The notes under the pieces are model-generated. The model did no database searches, was not told the DNA's origin, and saw nothing but the letters and a program-made list of their open reading frames with translations. A DNA stretch of 64,000 nucleotides from contig NZ_BCQR01000001.1 of assembly GCF_001552175.1 (NCBI RefSeq), forward strand, positions 1 to 64,000, given 5' to 3'. A program made the position numbers and the translations under genes. Position 1 is the stretch's first letter, and each line of letters opens with the position of its first letter. Positions 1 to 8,805 of this stretch are shown piece by piece. Source of the stretch: Actinomadura kijaniata NBRC 14229 (GTDB lineage Bacteria; Actinomycetota; Actinomycetes; Streptosporangiales; Streptosporangiaceae).

Positions 1-222
1 CAGCGCGGCCACCACCGGCACCGGTGCGGCGGCCGCGACCAGCGGGGTCACGGCCAGCAGCGGCGCGGCGAACACCCCGATGCCGCCGATCCGGTCGCCC
101 CCGGCCCACCGCACCAGCGACCAGAGCCCCCAGGCGGCGACCCCGGCCCAGGCGAGCACGGTCCGGCCCCGGCCCGCGGCCGCCGCCGCGCCGCCGTCCG
201 GCACGCGTTCGCTTTCCGCCAT
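1..222 (-). CDS. Membrane protein, N-terminal part (runs off left edge)
   Basis: An open frame of 74 codons begins with ATG at 222 on the minus strand, preceded by a GGGAAGG ribosome site, and leaves the window without a stop. After a polar, Ala/Gly-rich head it shows two hydrophobic stretches (roughly residues 24-40 and 48-74) split by the short polar turn GGDRIGG, so it is an integral membrane protein. Similar N-termini occur in actinobacterial membrane-anchored endonuclease/exonuclease/phosphatase-fold proteins, but the catalytic part is outside the window, so no function is assigned. Confidence 0.6.
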   Translation of the reverse strand, partial: MAESERVPDGGAAAAAGRGRTVLAWAGVAAWGLWSLVRWAGGDRIGGIGVFAAPLLAVTPLVAAAAPVPVVAAL

Positions 223-475
223 GCTCCCCCGCCCTTCCCCCGCGCCATTCAAGATCATTTTTTATGGCGGCTCACGAGCGCTATCTCCGGGCCCGGCCGC
301 CGTTCCTCCCCGACCATGCCGCCCACTTCTTTTTTGATCTTCGATCAGAAGACCCGTCGCCCTCGGAGGTAATGACGATCGACGCGGAACGGGAGTTGCG
401 TCGGCGAGCCGTGGCGGATCAACTGCGGATCGTCACCGCACCCGCCGGATGCCCTGATTGTCAAGACATAAGGGC

Positions 476-489
476 ATGACCTGCGTCAT
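476..489. promoter_or_regulatory. Inverted repeat, possible operator upstream of VWA gene
   Basis: ATGAC-CTGC-GTCAT is a perfect 5-base inverted repeat placed just upstream of the putative -35 box at 507. Position suggests a regulator site for the VWA-domain gene; the binding protein is unknown. Confidence 0.35.
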
Positions 490-506
490 TCTCATTTTTG
501 AGCTCT

Positions 507-535
507 TTGTAACCTCTTCTCCGTACCACTACAGT
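507..535 (+). promoter_or_regulatory. Putative vegetative promoter of VWA gene
   Basis: TTGTAA (507-512) and TACAGT (530-535) are separated by 17 bases, a good fit to a housekeeping sigma-70/HrdB promoter. Transcription would start near 542, about 35 bases ahead of the GTG start at 578. Confidence 0.5.
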
Positions 536-577
536 GCCGGGGAACATCGACGGGTTTCTGGTGAAGCGAGGACAGCC

Positions 578-2947
578 GTGAGCGGACGTCATGTCAATGA
601 CTTCCCGGAGGGGACGCCGGGCGACGGCGGGCGCGACGCGTCCGGGGCGTCCCGGCCGGTCTTCGGTCCGGCCAACGACGGTTCCTCCGACTGGTTCGCG
701 CCGCGCGACAGCCAGGGCACGCCGATCGGGCCGGACGGCCCGCCCCTCCAGGGCCCGCCCATGCAAGGCCCGCCCCCGCAGGGGCCGCCCATGCAGGGTC
801 CTCCTCCGCAGGGTCCGCCCATGCAGGGTCCGCCCGCACCGGGTCCGGGCGAGTCGTCGGAGACCCCCGAGTGGTTCACCCCGCGCCGTTCGGCCGAGCA
901 GCCCGTCTTCGGGCAGGGCGGGTTCACCGGCGCGTCCGACGCCGGGGGCTACGGCCTGGGCCGCGCGTCCGGCACCCCCGACGGCTACGAGCTGCCCGCC
1001 GAACGCGCCCGCGCCGAGGGCCGTCCCGAGACGCGCCCGCAGGAGGCCGCCGCGTTCGGGGCCGCCGCCGCACAGGAGCCCGGCTACGGCGGCTACGACG
1101 CGATCAGCCGGTCCGACGAGCGGCCGAGCGGGTTCTTCGGCGGCCGTGCCGGGGACGGCTCCGGCGGTTCGGGCGGCTACGGCGGCGGCTCGGGCGACTA
1201 CGAGTACGGGCGCCGCCGCAAGAAGCGCAGCGCCGCCGCGTTGATCGGTCCGCTGGCCGGCGCGGTGGGCCTGGCGCTGCTGCTGGGCGTCGGCGTGTAC
1301 GCGTTCGCCGAGAGCGGGAGCTGCGGCGGCGACGACGCGCTCGCCCTGTCGGTGGCGGTGGCGCCGGAGCTCGAACCCGCCGTGGTGAAGGCCGCCAAGC
1401 GGTTCAACGACGCCAAGCACGAGGTCTCCGGCAAGTGCGTCAAGGCCAACGTCACCAAGACCGAGCCCTACTCGGTCGCCACCATGCTGTCGGGCACCGG
1501 CGTGCCGACCGACGGCGACCAGCGGCCGGACGTGTGGATCCCCGACTCCTCGCTGTGGGTGTCGCTGGTGCGCGGGTCGGGCAAGGGCCGCGACGCCGTC
1601 CAGACCACCCGGACCTCGGTCGCCTCCAGCCCGCTGGTGATCGGCATGCCGCGCACCCTGGCCACCCAGGTCCGCCAGCAGGGCCTCAACACCTCCACGC
1701 TGACCTGGGACAGCCTGCTCAAGGTGGTCGGCGGCGTGCAGGGCGGCGGCGTCACCAAGAACCAGATGCTCCCGCCCAACGCGGTGCGGCTGCTGGTGCC
1801 CGAGCCGTCCCGCAACACCGCGGGCATGGCCGGTCTGATGGTCACCAACGCGCTGCTGGCCAACGACGCCAACCAGGAGTCGATCTTCACCGGCATCGTG
1901 CGGACGGTCCGCGAGAGCACGGTGCCGACGACGCAGGCGCAGTTCCAGCAGTTCCGCAAGGGCCGCACCGGCAGGCAGCCGATCACGCTGTCGTCGGAGC
2001 AGGCGCTGTTCAGCTACAACAAGACCAACCCGGCCGAGCCGGCGGTGGCGCTGTACCCGAGCGACGGCACCCTGCTGATGGACCACCCGTTCACGGTGAC
2101 CGCCAAGGACGGCGACCGGCAGAAGGCCGCCCAGCTGCTCGAACAGGCCATGAACACCGAGAACACGCGCAACGACGTGCGCGAGCTGGGCTTCCGCTCC
2201 CCCGACGGCAAGGCCCCCACGGCGTTCTCGGCCCGGCTGGGCGTCAGTCCGTCCCGGCCGTTGCAGCTCCCCGCGCCCAAGCCCACCGAGGTCGTGGGGG
2301 TCATGCAGGCCTGGTCGAAGCTGTCGCTGGGCCTGCGGCTGCTGACGCTGATCGACGTGTCGGGCTCGATGGCCGAGAAGGTCGCCCCGACCACCAACCG
2401 CATGCAGGCCACCGCGAAGATCGCCCAGGGCGGGCTGAGCATGATGTCCAACGACACCGAGCTCGGCGTGTGGCTGTTCTCCACGAAGATGCAGGGCGAC
2501 CAGGACTACCGGGAGGCGGTGTCGGTCGGCCCGCTGGGCGAGCGGATCGGCTCGACCACCCGCCGCGGCCTGGTGCTGTCGCAGCTGGCGCAGATGCAGC
2601 CGAAGATGGACGGCGACACCGGCCTGTACGACAGCGTGCTGGCGGCGTACAAGCACATGAAGCGCACCTACAAGCCGGAGTTCGGCAACTCGATCCTGCT
2701 GCTGACCGACGGCGCCAACGACGACCCCGGCGGCCCGTCCCTCAAGCAGACCCTCGCCGAGCTGCGGGGCCTGCGCGACCCCAACCGGCCGATCCAGGTC
2801 AACATGATCGGTTTCGGCAAGGGCGTGGACCCGGACGAGCTGAAGCAGATCGCCGACGCGACCGGCGGCAGCGTGCAGGTCGCGCAGACCCCGCAGGAGA
2901 TCTCCAAGATCTTCCTGCGGATGCTGTCCCGCCGGATCAAGGAGTAG
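578..2947 (+). CDS. Substrate-binding and VWA domain-containing membrane protein
   Basis: A 789-residue protein. Residues 1-215 are a low-complexity cytoplasmic region with a Pro/Gln/Met-rich repeat (units like MQGPPPQGPP, bases 745-845) and Gly/Tyr-rich runs. A single membrane helix lies near residues 218-242 after the RRRKKR positive patch. Residues about 255-560 resemble a bacterial solute-binding fold, and residues about 585-780 form a von Willebrand A domain with an intact MIDAS start, DVSGSM near residue 593. The domain order matches a known actinobacterial family whose ligand is unknown. GTG at 578 was chosen because it has a GCGAGG site and lies just below the promoter; an upstream in-frame TTG at 458 precedes the promoter. 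Strong hairpins follow the gene. Confidence 0.9.
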   Translation: MSGRHVNDFPEGTPGDGGRDASGASRPVFGPANDGSSDWFAPRDSQGTPIGPDGPPLQGPPMQGPPPQGPPMQGPPPQGPPMQGPPAPGPGESSETPEWFTPRRSAEQPVFGQGGFTGASDAGGYGLGRASGTPDGYELPAERARAEGRPETRPQEAAAFGAAAAQEPGYGGYDAISRSDERPSGFFGGRAGDGSGGSGGYGGGSGDYEYGRRRKKRSAAALIGPLAGAVGLALLLGVGVYAFAESGSCGGDDALALSVAVAPELEPAVVKAAKRFNDAKHEVSGKCVKANVTKTEPYSVATMLSGTGVPTDGDQRPDVWIPDSSLWVSLVRGSGKGRDAVQTTRTSVASSPLVIGMPRTLATQVRQQGLNTSTLTWDSLLKVVGGVQGGGVTKNQMLPPNAVRLLVPEPSRNTAGMAGLMVTNALLANDANQESIFTGIVRTVRESTVPTTQAQFQQFRKGRTGRQPITLSSEQALFSYNKTNPAEPAVALYPSDGTLLMDHPFTVTAKDGDRQKAAQLLEQAMNTENTRNDVRELGFRSPDGKAPTAFSARLGVSPSRPLQLPAPKPTEVVGVMQAWSKLSLGLRLLTLIDVSGSMAEKVAPTTNRMQATAKIAQGGLSMMSNDTELGVWLFSTKMQGDQDYREAVSVGPLGERIGSTTRRGLVLSQLAQMQPKMDGDTGLYDSVLAAYKHMKRTYKPEFGNSILLLTDGANDDPGGPSLKQTLAELRGLRDPNRPIQVNMIGFGKGVDPDELKQIADATGGSVQVAQTPQEISKIFLRMLSRRIKE

Positions 2948-2959
2948 GAGCGGCGCGGA

Positions 2960-2978
2960 CCGCCCCGGCGCGGGGCGG
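2960..2978 (+). terminator. GC-rich hairpin after VWA gene
   Basis: CCGCCCCG-GCG-CGGGGCGG is a perfect 8-bp stem 13 bases after the stop codon. There is no T tract, as is common for high-GC actinobacterial terminators. Confidence 0.5.
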
Positions 2979-3122
2979 GGACCGCGGGTCGCACTTGTGG
3001 CAGGGCGCCTTCCGGAGCACCGGGGGGCGCCCTGCGCGCTCCCGTCCCGGGCAGATCAGAAATCTCCGATTTTTCTTTGCACCCGGTGTCAACCGGACGC
3101 CGGAGCCGCTCGTCAATCTAGT

Positions 3123-3157
3123 GGAGGCCCGACGGGGAGCGGGGCCGTCGGGCCTCC
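3123..3157 (+). terminator. Long perfect hairpin between VWA and sigma-factor genes
   Basis: A 13-bp perfect stem (3123-3135 with 3145-3157, GGAGGCCCGACGG on the left arm) encloses a 9-base loop. It lies 138 bases ahead of the sigma-factor start, so it could be a second terminator of the VWA transcript or an attenuator-like leader structure. The intergenic region 2948-3294 otherwise holds no gene. Confidence 0.55.
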
Positions 3158-3294
3158 GACCTTCTCCCCTCCTCCGGCCCGCGACGGAGAGCGACCCGGG
3201 ATCCCCGGGGACCGCGGGGAGAGGACGGCACTTCCCCATGGGTTCCGTTCCGGAGCCCTGACGGCTCCACGCCTCAGTTCGCGGGAGGACCATC

Positions 3295-4821
3295 GTGTCC
3301 GCTTGGCCCAGTCTCGACCGCGTTGACGACCAGCGCCTGGCGCTGTCCCTGGCCGCCGGGAATCCGGGCGCGCTCCCCCAGATCGTCGACCACTACGCCA
3401 CCCGGCTGTTCGACTACTGCCACGCCCTGCTGCGCGACAGCGACGCGGCGGCGGGCGCGCTGCACGACGCGTTCCTGGCCGCGCACGCCCACGCCGGGCG
3501 GCTGCGCGAGCCCGCGTGGTTCCGCGGCTGGCTGTACGCGCTGGTCCGCAACGAGTGCCTGCGCCTGCTGCGCGACCCGGACCGGCCCGCCGAGCGCCAC
3601 GAGGCCCCCGAGGTGCACGACGTCTTCCTCGACGCCGCCGAACGCGCGCAACGCCTGGAGACCCGGCGGCTGGTGCACGGCGCGCTGGCGGGGCTGCGCG
3701 GCCGCGAACGCGAGGCGCTGGACCTGATGCTGCGACACGGCCTGGACACCGGCGAGATCGCCGGGGTGCTGGCGCTGGACGAGGGCGGGGCCGCCGAGCT
3801 GGTCGCCGCCGCGCGCCGCCGCCTGGACGACGCGCTGGCCGCCGCCGTGATCGTGCGGACCGGCGCGGGCGACTGCCCGACCGTGGCGACGCTGGCCGAC
3901 GCCGACGCGCCCCTGGACGGGCCGCTCGGCGACGAGGCGGCCCGCCGGGTGGTCCGGCACATCGAGTCCTGCCCGATCTGCGCCGACCGCTGCGACCGCA
4001 CGGTCTCGACGGTGCGGCTGCTCCAGGTGCTCCCGGTCGCGCTGATGCCGCCCGAGCTGCGCAACCACGTCCTGGCGGACGCGGCCTCCCCGGAGACCGC
4101 CGGGATGCGCATCGCGGTCGCCGCGCGGGCCGAGCCGTTCGACGAGGAGGGCTGGCCGCTGCCGGTGGAGACCGCGCCGCGCCCCGAAGCCCCCGGCCGG
4201 TCCGTTCCGCCGCGCCTGTGGCCCGCCGTCGCCGCGGCGGCCGCGGTGATCCTGATGGTGGCGGGCGCGTTCGCGCTGATGCCCGACTCGGGCCGCGAGC
4301 GCACCGGCGCCCAGCACCCCTCCCCCACCGCCCCGGCCGAGGTCCCCGCCGATCCGGAGCGCACCCCGGGGGACCCGCCGACGACCGTGGTGTCCCCCAC
4401 CGTCACGCCCACCCGGACGACGCCGTCGCGGACCCCGTCCGGCACGCCGTCGCCGACGCGCCGCCCGCCCAGCCGCAGCCCCCGGCCCCCGGCCACGTCC
4501 GGCCCTCCCGAGGCCGCCGGCCACCTCGGTGTGAGCGGCTGTTCGATCCCCGCCGGGCAGACCTCCTGCCCGATCTCCGTCACCGCCGTGAACGGCCCGG
4601 TGAGCTGGTCGGTCACCGGCGCGCTCAACGTGTCGGCGGCCGGCGGCGGCCGGCTGCGCGCGGGGCAGGGCGCCTCCGTCCGGGCGACGCGCACCGGTCC
4701 GTGCGAGGGCGAGGGCGGCAGCGGCGTGGTCCGGTTCGCGCCCTCCGGCACGGCGACGGTCACGTGGCGGTGCGCGGAGAACGGTCCTCCGGACGACCGT
4801 GAGCCGCGCCCCGTTCGCTGA
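3295..4821 (+). CDS. ECF-like sigma factor fused to zinc-finger, membrane segment and exported domain
   Basis: A 508-residue protein. Residues about 25-90 match sigma-70 region 2 (helices around LFDYCHALLRD and WFRGWLYALVRNE), and residues about 125-180 match region 4 (LRGREREALDL and a following HTH). A zinc-finger-like motif HIESCPICADRC starts near residue 222 and resembles the H-x3-C-x2-C module of anti-sigma factors. A single hydrophobic helix follows near 308-329, then a Pro/Thr/Ser-rich linker (about 330-402) and a Cys-containing beta-rich domain that would lie outside the membrane. Sigma and anti-sigma-like parts are thus in one polypeptide. GTG at 3295 follows GGGAGGACC. The next gene is a paralogue with the same layout. 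Target promoters are unknown. Confidence 0.85.
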   Translation: MSAWPSLDRVDDQRLALSLAAGNPGALPQIVDHYATRLFDYCHALLRDSDAAAGALHDAFLAAHAHAGRLREPAWFRGWLYALVRNECLRLLRDPDRPAERHEAPEVHDVFLDAAERAQRLETRRLVHGALAGLRGREREALDLMLRHGLDTGEIAGVLALDEGGAAELVAAARRRLDDALAAAVIVRTGAGDCPTVATLADADAPLDGPLGDEAARRVVRHIESCPICADRCDRTVSTVRLLQVLPVALMPPELRNHVLADAASPETAGMRIAVAARAEPFDEEGWPLPVETAPRPEAPGRSVPPRLWPAVAAAAAVILMVAGAFALMPDSGRERTGAQHPSPTAPAEVPADPERTPGDPPTTVVSPTVTPTRTTPSRTPSGTPSPTRRPPSRSPRPPATSGPPEAAGHLGVSGCSIPAGQTSCPISVTAVNGPVSWSVTGALNVSAAGGGRLRAGQGASVRATRTGPCEGEGGSGVVRFAPSGTATVTWRCAENGPPDDREPRPVR

Positions 4822-5069
4822 TCCGATCCACCCCGGAACACCCCTGCGGCCAAACGAGACCCAGATCACATTCGGCCCGCAAAAGCGGTGGTCATCGCGG
4901 GGTGACGAGCACAGCGCGTACCCGTGAGATCACGCGTCAACGCCCTCCGAGAGGAAATATCCCAACATCGGTGGCAGTATCGGGCAACCAAAGCGGCCCC
5001 CGGGCGTCGTCCCGGGTCCCGCTCGCAAGGGGGGACTGTCCGAGACACCGACGTATCTGGAGGATCTTC

Positions 5070-6560
5070 GTGGCCGGTGGGCCTGGGCCCGGTCGGTTCG
5101 ACGACCCCCGCCTGGCGGAGTCGCTGCGCGCCGGGGACGCCATCGCGCTGACCAAGGTCTACGACACCTACGCGCCGTTCCTGTTCGACTACTGCCACGG
5201 CCTGCTGCGCGATCGCGTGGAGGCGGCGGGGGCGCTGCGCGGCTGCCTGGTGGCGGCGCGCGAACACGTGGGCGGACTGCGGGAACCCGAACGACTGCGC
5301 GGCTGGCTGTACGCGGTCGCCCGCAAGGAGTGCATGCGGCGGCGCGACAACCCCTCCGGGGGATCGGGCCAGGAGGCGCCCGAGGTCGACGACGGCCTGT
5401 CGGAGATGCGGCGCGCCCGGCGCGCCGAACGGCGGATGCTCACCCACAGCATGCTCGCCGCGCTGACCGGGCGGCAGCGCGAGGTCGTCGACCTGGCGGT
5501 GCGGCACGAGCTGGACGCGGGGGATCTGGCCGGGATCTTCGGGCTGCCGGAGCCGGAGGCCGAGCGGATGCTGGCCGGCGCCCTGCGCGACCTCGACGAG
5601 GCCGCCCGCGCGGTGGCGATCGCGCACGCGCTGCGGGACGAGTGCCCCAGCCTGGCGCCGCTCACCGCGTCGTGGCCGCTGTCGCCGGGGGACGCGCGTT
5701 CGCTGGTGCGGCACGTGGCGTCCTGCCCGACGTGCCACGGGCAGCAGGTCACGCCGCCGCCCGCCGACCGCCTGCTGGCGGTGCTGCCGGTCGCGGCGGT
5801 CCCGCCGGACCTGCGGCTGGAGACGCTGACCACCGCCACCCACCCCGACCGCGCCGAGACCCGCGCCGCCATCGCCGCGGCGGCCGAGCCGTTCGACCAC
5901 CGCGGCTGGCCGCTGCCCTACGAGCCGCACCCGGCGGCCGCGCCCGAACGGCGGCGGCGCGGCCGGACGCTGGCGGCCGTCGGCGGCGGGATCGCGGCGG
6001 TGGCGCTGCTCGGGGTGACGCTGACGGCGTTCACCGGCGGCGACCAGACCACGAACTCGGCGGCGCGGGGACCGCTGCGGGTCTCCGTCCCCTCGACCAC
6101 CCCGCACCCGTCGTCGCCGGACCTGCCGCCCAGCGAGACACCGACGCCCACGCCGTCCTCCTCGTCGCCGACGCCGACCAAGAGCGCGACGCCGTCCAAG
6201 AGCCCGACGCCCACGCCGTCCGCGTCGTCCACGTCGTCGACGCCGCCGGGCACGCCGACGACCAGGCCCCCGACGACCACCAGGCCGCCCGCGCCGCCGA
6301 CGCCGGGACGGCTCGCCGTGTCGGGCTGCTCGATGGGCGTGTCGGAGTCCTGCGCGGTCACCATCACCGCCGTGGACGGCCCGGTGGACTGGCGCGTGAC
6401 CGGGACCTCCGGGAGGCTGCGCGCGTACGGCTCGGGCCGGCTCGCCGCCGGGGAGTCGACGCGGGTGCGGGTGGAGCGGACCAACGACTTCTGCTGGGGC
6501 CGCAGGACCGGCTCGGTGTCGTTCGCGCCGGGCGGGTCCGCGTCGGTCTCCTACTGCTGA
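5070..6560 (+). CDS. Second membrane-tethered ECF-like sigma factor (paralogue)
   Basis: A 496-residue paralogue of the preceding gene with the same order: sigma region 2 (LFDYCHGLLRD, RGWLYAVARKE), region 4 (LTGRQREVVDLAV), zinc-finger-like HVASCPTCHGQ near residue 215, a membrane helix near 300-321, a Pro/Thr/Ser linker, and an exported domain with GCSMGVSESC and a second Cys pair. GTG at 5070 was chosen for its GGAGGATCTTC ribosome site; the frame stays open upstream to 4902 but lacks such a site. The 248-base gap after the first copy suggests its own promoter. Retention of both copies side by side suggests distinct signals or targets, which is inference. Confidence 0.85.
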   Translation: MAGGPGPGRFDDPRLAESLRAGDAIALTKVYDTYAPFLFDYCHGLLRDRVEAAGALRGCLVAAREHVGGLREPERLRGWLYAVARKECMRRRDNPSGGSGQEAPEVDDGLSEMRRARRAERRMLTHSMLAALTGRQREVVDLAVRHELDAGDLAGIFGLPEPEAERMLAGALRDLDEAARAVAIAHALRDECPSLAPLTASWPLSPGDARSLVRHVASCPTCHGQQVTPPPADRLLAVLPVAAVPPDLRLETLTTATHPDRAETRAAIAAAAEPFDHRGWPLPYEPHPAAAPERRRRGRTLAAVGGGIAAVALLGVTLTAFTGGDQTTNSAARGPLRVSVPSTTPHPSSPDLPPSETPTPTPSSSSPTPTKSATPSKSPTPTPSASSTSSTPPGTPTTRPPTTTRPPAPPTPGRLAVSGCSMGVSESCAVTITAVDGPVDWRVTGTSGRLRAYGSGRLAAGESTRVRVERTNDFCWGRRTGSVSFAPGGSASVSYC

Positions 6561-6586
6561 CCCGTCGACCGTCCTTCCGCCGACGG

Positions 6587-6624
6587 AGCCGGGGCGGCGT
6601 GGTGCGGCATGATCCGCCCCGGCT
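6587..6624. terminator. Bidirectional terminator hairpin
   Basis: AGCCGGGGCGG (6587-6597) pairs perfectly with CCGCCCCGGCT (6614-6624) across a 16-base loop. It sits between convergent genes, 26 bases from each stop or so, and probably ends both transcripts. Confidence 0.6.
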
Positions 6625-6649
6625 CACCTTCCGCCGACGCCCCCGGGGG

Positions 6650-7735
6650 CTACCAGGGGGAGCGCTCGTCCAGGGTCCGGTGGGCACGGTCCAGCAGCAC
6701 CGGCACCGCGTCGCCGATCCGGTCGAAGCCCTCGCCGACGGTGGCGTTCTGCAGGTAGCGGGCGTGGATGCCCTCCAGGATCACCGCCAGCTTGAAGCAC
6801 GCGAACGCCACGTAGAAGTCCATCTCCGACAGGTCGAACCCGGTGAGCGCGGCGTACCGCTCGGCGAACTCACGGCGGGTGTGGAAGCCGGGCGCGGTGG
6901 TGATGGTCGCGCCGACCGGCAGCAGCTCGGCGTCGCCCGCCTCGGCCCAGTAGACCAGCGTGAGGCCGAGGTCGGACAGCGGGTCGCCGAGGGTGGACAT
7001 CTCCCAGTCCACGACGGCGGCGATCTCCGGGCGGGGCTCCAGCCGGGCCAGCGCGTTGTCCAGCCGGAAGTCGCCGTGGACCAGGCGGGCGGGGGCGTCG
7101 GCGGGCAGGCGCTCGGCCAGCCGGGACACCAGCCGGTCGTACTCGGGCAGGTCGTGGACGTTGCCGGTGGCGCGGATCGCCTCCTGGGAGGCGTCCCACT
7201 GCTTGCCCCAGCGCTTGAGCTGGCGGGTCATGTACCCGCCCGGACGGCCGAAGTCGCCCAGCCCGACGGCCTCGACGTCCACGGTGTGCACGGCCGCCAG
7301 CGCCGTCGCGAGGGCCTCGGAGAGCCCGCCCGCCTGCCCGGGGGTGAGGTCGGCGGCGTCCTCGACGGTGCGCAGCACCCGCCCCTCGACGTAGTCCATC
7401 AGGTAGAACCGCGCGCCGATGACGTCCTCGTCCTCGCAGAACGCGAGCGTCGTCGGCACCGGGACGTCGCTGCCCGCGCCGAGCGCCGACAGCACCCGGT
7501 ACTCGCGGCCCATGTCGTGCGCGGTCGGCAGCACGTGCCCGAGCGGCGGCCGGCGCAGAACGATCCTGCGCCCGCCGTCCAGCGTGATCCCGTAGGTCAG
7601 GTTGGAGCGGCCACCGGCGATCAGGTCGATGGCGGTGATCCGTCCGGTGCCGGGCAGGGCGCGCGCCAACCAGTCCGCCAGGCGGGGGACATCGATGCCG
7701 GGGACCCCGGCGGGGAGTTCAGCGTCAACCGTCAT
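6650..7735 (-). CDS. Phosphotransferase family protein (APH/ACAD10-11 kinase-like)
   Basis: A 361-residue protein of the aminoglycoside-phosphotransferase fold. The N-lobe has the GGRSNLTYGI glycine-rich loop and IVLRRPP with the ATP-binding lysine position replaced by Arg as seen in this subfamily. The catalytic loop is HGDFRLDN, followed by VDWEMSTLGDPLSDLG, the metal-binding DxD equivalent typical of the acyl-CoA-dehydrogenase-associated kinases (ACAD10/ACAD11 N-terminal type) rather than of antibiotic-resistance enzymes. The substrate is unknown; 4-hydroxyacyl-CoA phosphorylation is known for the eukaryotic relatives. It stands alone, convergent with the sigma-factor genes. Confidence 0.85.
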   Translation of the reverse strand: MTVDAELPAGVPGIDVPRLADWLARALPGTGRITAIDLIAGGRSNLTYGITLDGGRRIVLRRPPLGHVLPTAHDMGREYRVLSALGAGSDVPVPTTLAFCEDEDVIGARFYLMDYVEGRVLRTVEDAADLTPGQAGGLSEALATALAAVHTVDVEAVGLGDFGRPGGYMTRQLKRWGKQWDASQEAIRATGNVHDLPEYDRLVSRLAERLPADAPARLVHGDFRLDNALARLEPRPEIAAVVDWEMSTLGDPLSDLGLTLVYWAEAGDAELLPVGATITTAPGFHTRREFAERYAALTGFDLSEMDFYVAFACFKLAVILEGIHARYLQNATVGEGFDRIGDAVPVLLDRAHRTLDERSPW

Positions 7736-8097
7736 GACGCCTTATTAGAACGTGACTCGGTTCGCGCTGGGAACCCCACCCCCGGGAAAGCACGGCCCGG
7801 CCGCGCCGGAACTGTCCGGCCACTTCCGGCCGTCGGCCGAAAATTTTTTACACGACTCGGTGATCCCATCCTGACCAGGGAGGATGCCGCCCCAGACCGA
7901 CATGCCCACTACACCGCGTGAAGAAAACGTCGTACCCAGGTGGATATGGGGAGCCGAGGGGGTACGCATCTGCGACAGCACCGGAGTAAACCGGATCTCT
8001 TGGATTTTCGAGCCGGAAGGCCCCATGCCGGTCCACCGTCACGCCTGGGGCGTTCGACCGGTCCGGGGCCGTACCGCCCGATTGGGGGGGACGCATC
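7736..8097. other. Intergenic region with AT-rich core
   Basis: This 362-base gap separates divergent genes. An AT-rich patch near 7838-7853 stands out and is a likely promoter location. A 73-codon open frame at 7884-8105 has neither a good ribosome site nor recognisable content and was not called. Confidence 0.4.
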
Positions 8098-8790
8098 GTG
8101 GCTGACGCATGGCTGCCCGAAGCCGGCCGGTTGCCGGCCCGCACCGACGGTGGCGCGTTGGGGGGAGGAGCGCCCCGAGCGGTCTGGTTCAGCAGCGAGT
8201 CGGACGCCCGCACGATCTCGGCCCGTTCGGTGGCCGCCGACCTCGCCCGCGCCGACCGGGCCCCGCACCTGGTCTGGAATCCCTGGAGCGGCGAGTTCGT
8301 CCAGCTGCTGCCCATCGTCCGCGCCGCCCGGATGCTGGACGCGGTGGGACGCGAGGGCCGGGTCTGCGCGCAGATCATGGTGGTGGGGCAGGCGCGCGAC
8401 CCGTTCACCGGGACCCCGCTGAACGGCCTGGACCCGCTCATGGCCTGGCTGGACTCCTGGGGCGTGGCCCGCCGCTGGCCCGCCGGGCCACCGCTGCCGA
8501 CGCCGCAGTCCTACCAGGCCCGCCGCGACCGCCGTAGCTGGGCCCGGGGCGGCCACTTCGGCGCCTCCCAGGTCCCGGGCGCCGACCGCCCCGACCCCGG
8601 CGGCATCGACATCCGCCGCGTCACCGGCCCCGAGACCCCGGTCGCGCCGATCCCCCGCCCCCGCCCCTCCGTGGGCCAGCCCGGCGGAAGCCCTCCGGCC
8701 CCGGCGTCCCCGCTGCACAACGGGATCCTGCCGCCGTCCCCTCCGGTGCTGGAGGTCCCGGTCCCCGAACCGGCCAACGCCCGCTCCTGA
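8098..8790 (+). CDS. Conserved unknown protein, possibly amidase_2-like fold
   Basis: A 230-residue cytoplasmic protein with GTG start behind a run of G (GGGGGGGAC). The middle part reads like a degenerate N-acetylmuramoyl-L-alanine amidase (PGRP/amidase_2) core: APHLVWNPWSGEFVQLLP aligns by eye with the YHFLID-x-G-x-IYQ strand pair, REGRVCAQIMVVG with the SIGIEVVG strand, and GHFGASQVPGADRPDPG with the C-terminal zinc-ligand loop. The first catalytic His position is not evident, so activity is doubtful. The last 45 residues are Pro-rich. No signal peptide is visible. The fold assignment is inference. Confidence 0.6.
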   Translation: MADAWLPEAGRLPARTDGGALGGGAPRAVWFSSESDARTISARSVAADLARADRAPHLVWNPWSGEFVQLLPIVRAARMLDAVGREGRVCAQIMVVGQARDPFTGTPLNGLDPLMAWLDSWGVARRWPAGPPLPTPQSYQARRDRRSWARGGHFGASQVPGADRPDPGGIDIRRVTGPETPVAPIPRPRPSVGQPGGSPPAPASPLHNGILPPSPPVLEVPVPEPANARS

Positions 8791-8805
8791 CGCGCCACGG
8801 CGCGC

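Larger units (their letters stand above)
223..577. other. Intergenic region between divergent genes
   Basis: No convincing gene in this 355-base stretch. It is locally AT-richer than its surroundings and carries the promoter elements of the downstream VWA gene, a perfect 5-3-5 palindrome at 335-347 (TGATC TTC GATCA) and a 5-4-5 inverted repeat at 476-489. It must serve both the leftward membrane-protein gene and the rightward VWA gene. Confidence 0.5.

Noticed and set aside
457..577. Earlier TTG start for the VWA gene at 458
   Set aside because: It lies upstream of the TTGTAA/TACAGT promoter, and the extra residues have no family-like content; GTG at 578 has the ribosome site.
745..845. Short tandem repeat as a CRISPR-like or regulatory array
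   Set aside because: It is in frame and encodes the PPMQG/PPPQG repeats of the VWA protein; there are no spacers.
6650..7735. Aminoglycoside resistance gene
   Set aside because: The motifs fit the ACAD10/11-associated phosphotransferase branch rather than known resistance enzymes.
7884..8105. 73-codon open frame upstream of the amidase-like gene
   Set aside because: No ribosome site, no recognisable content, and it overlaps the likely promoter region.
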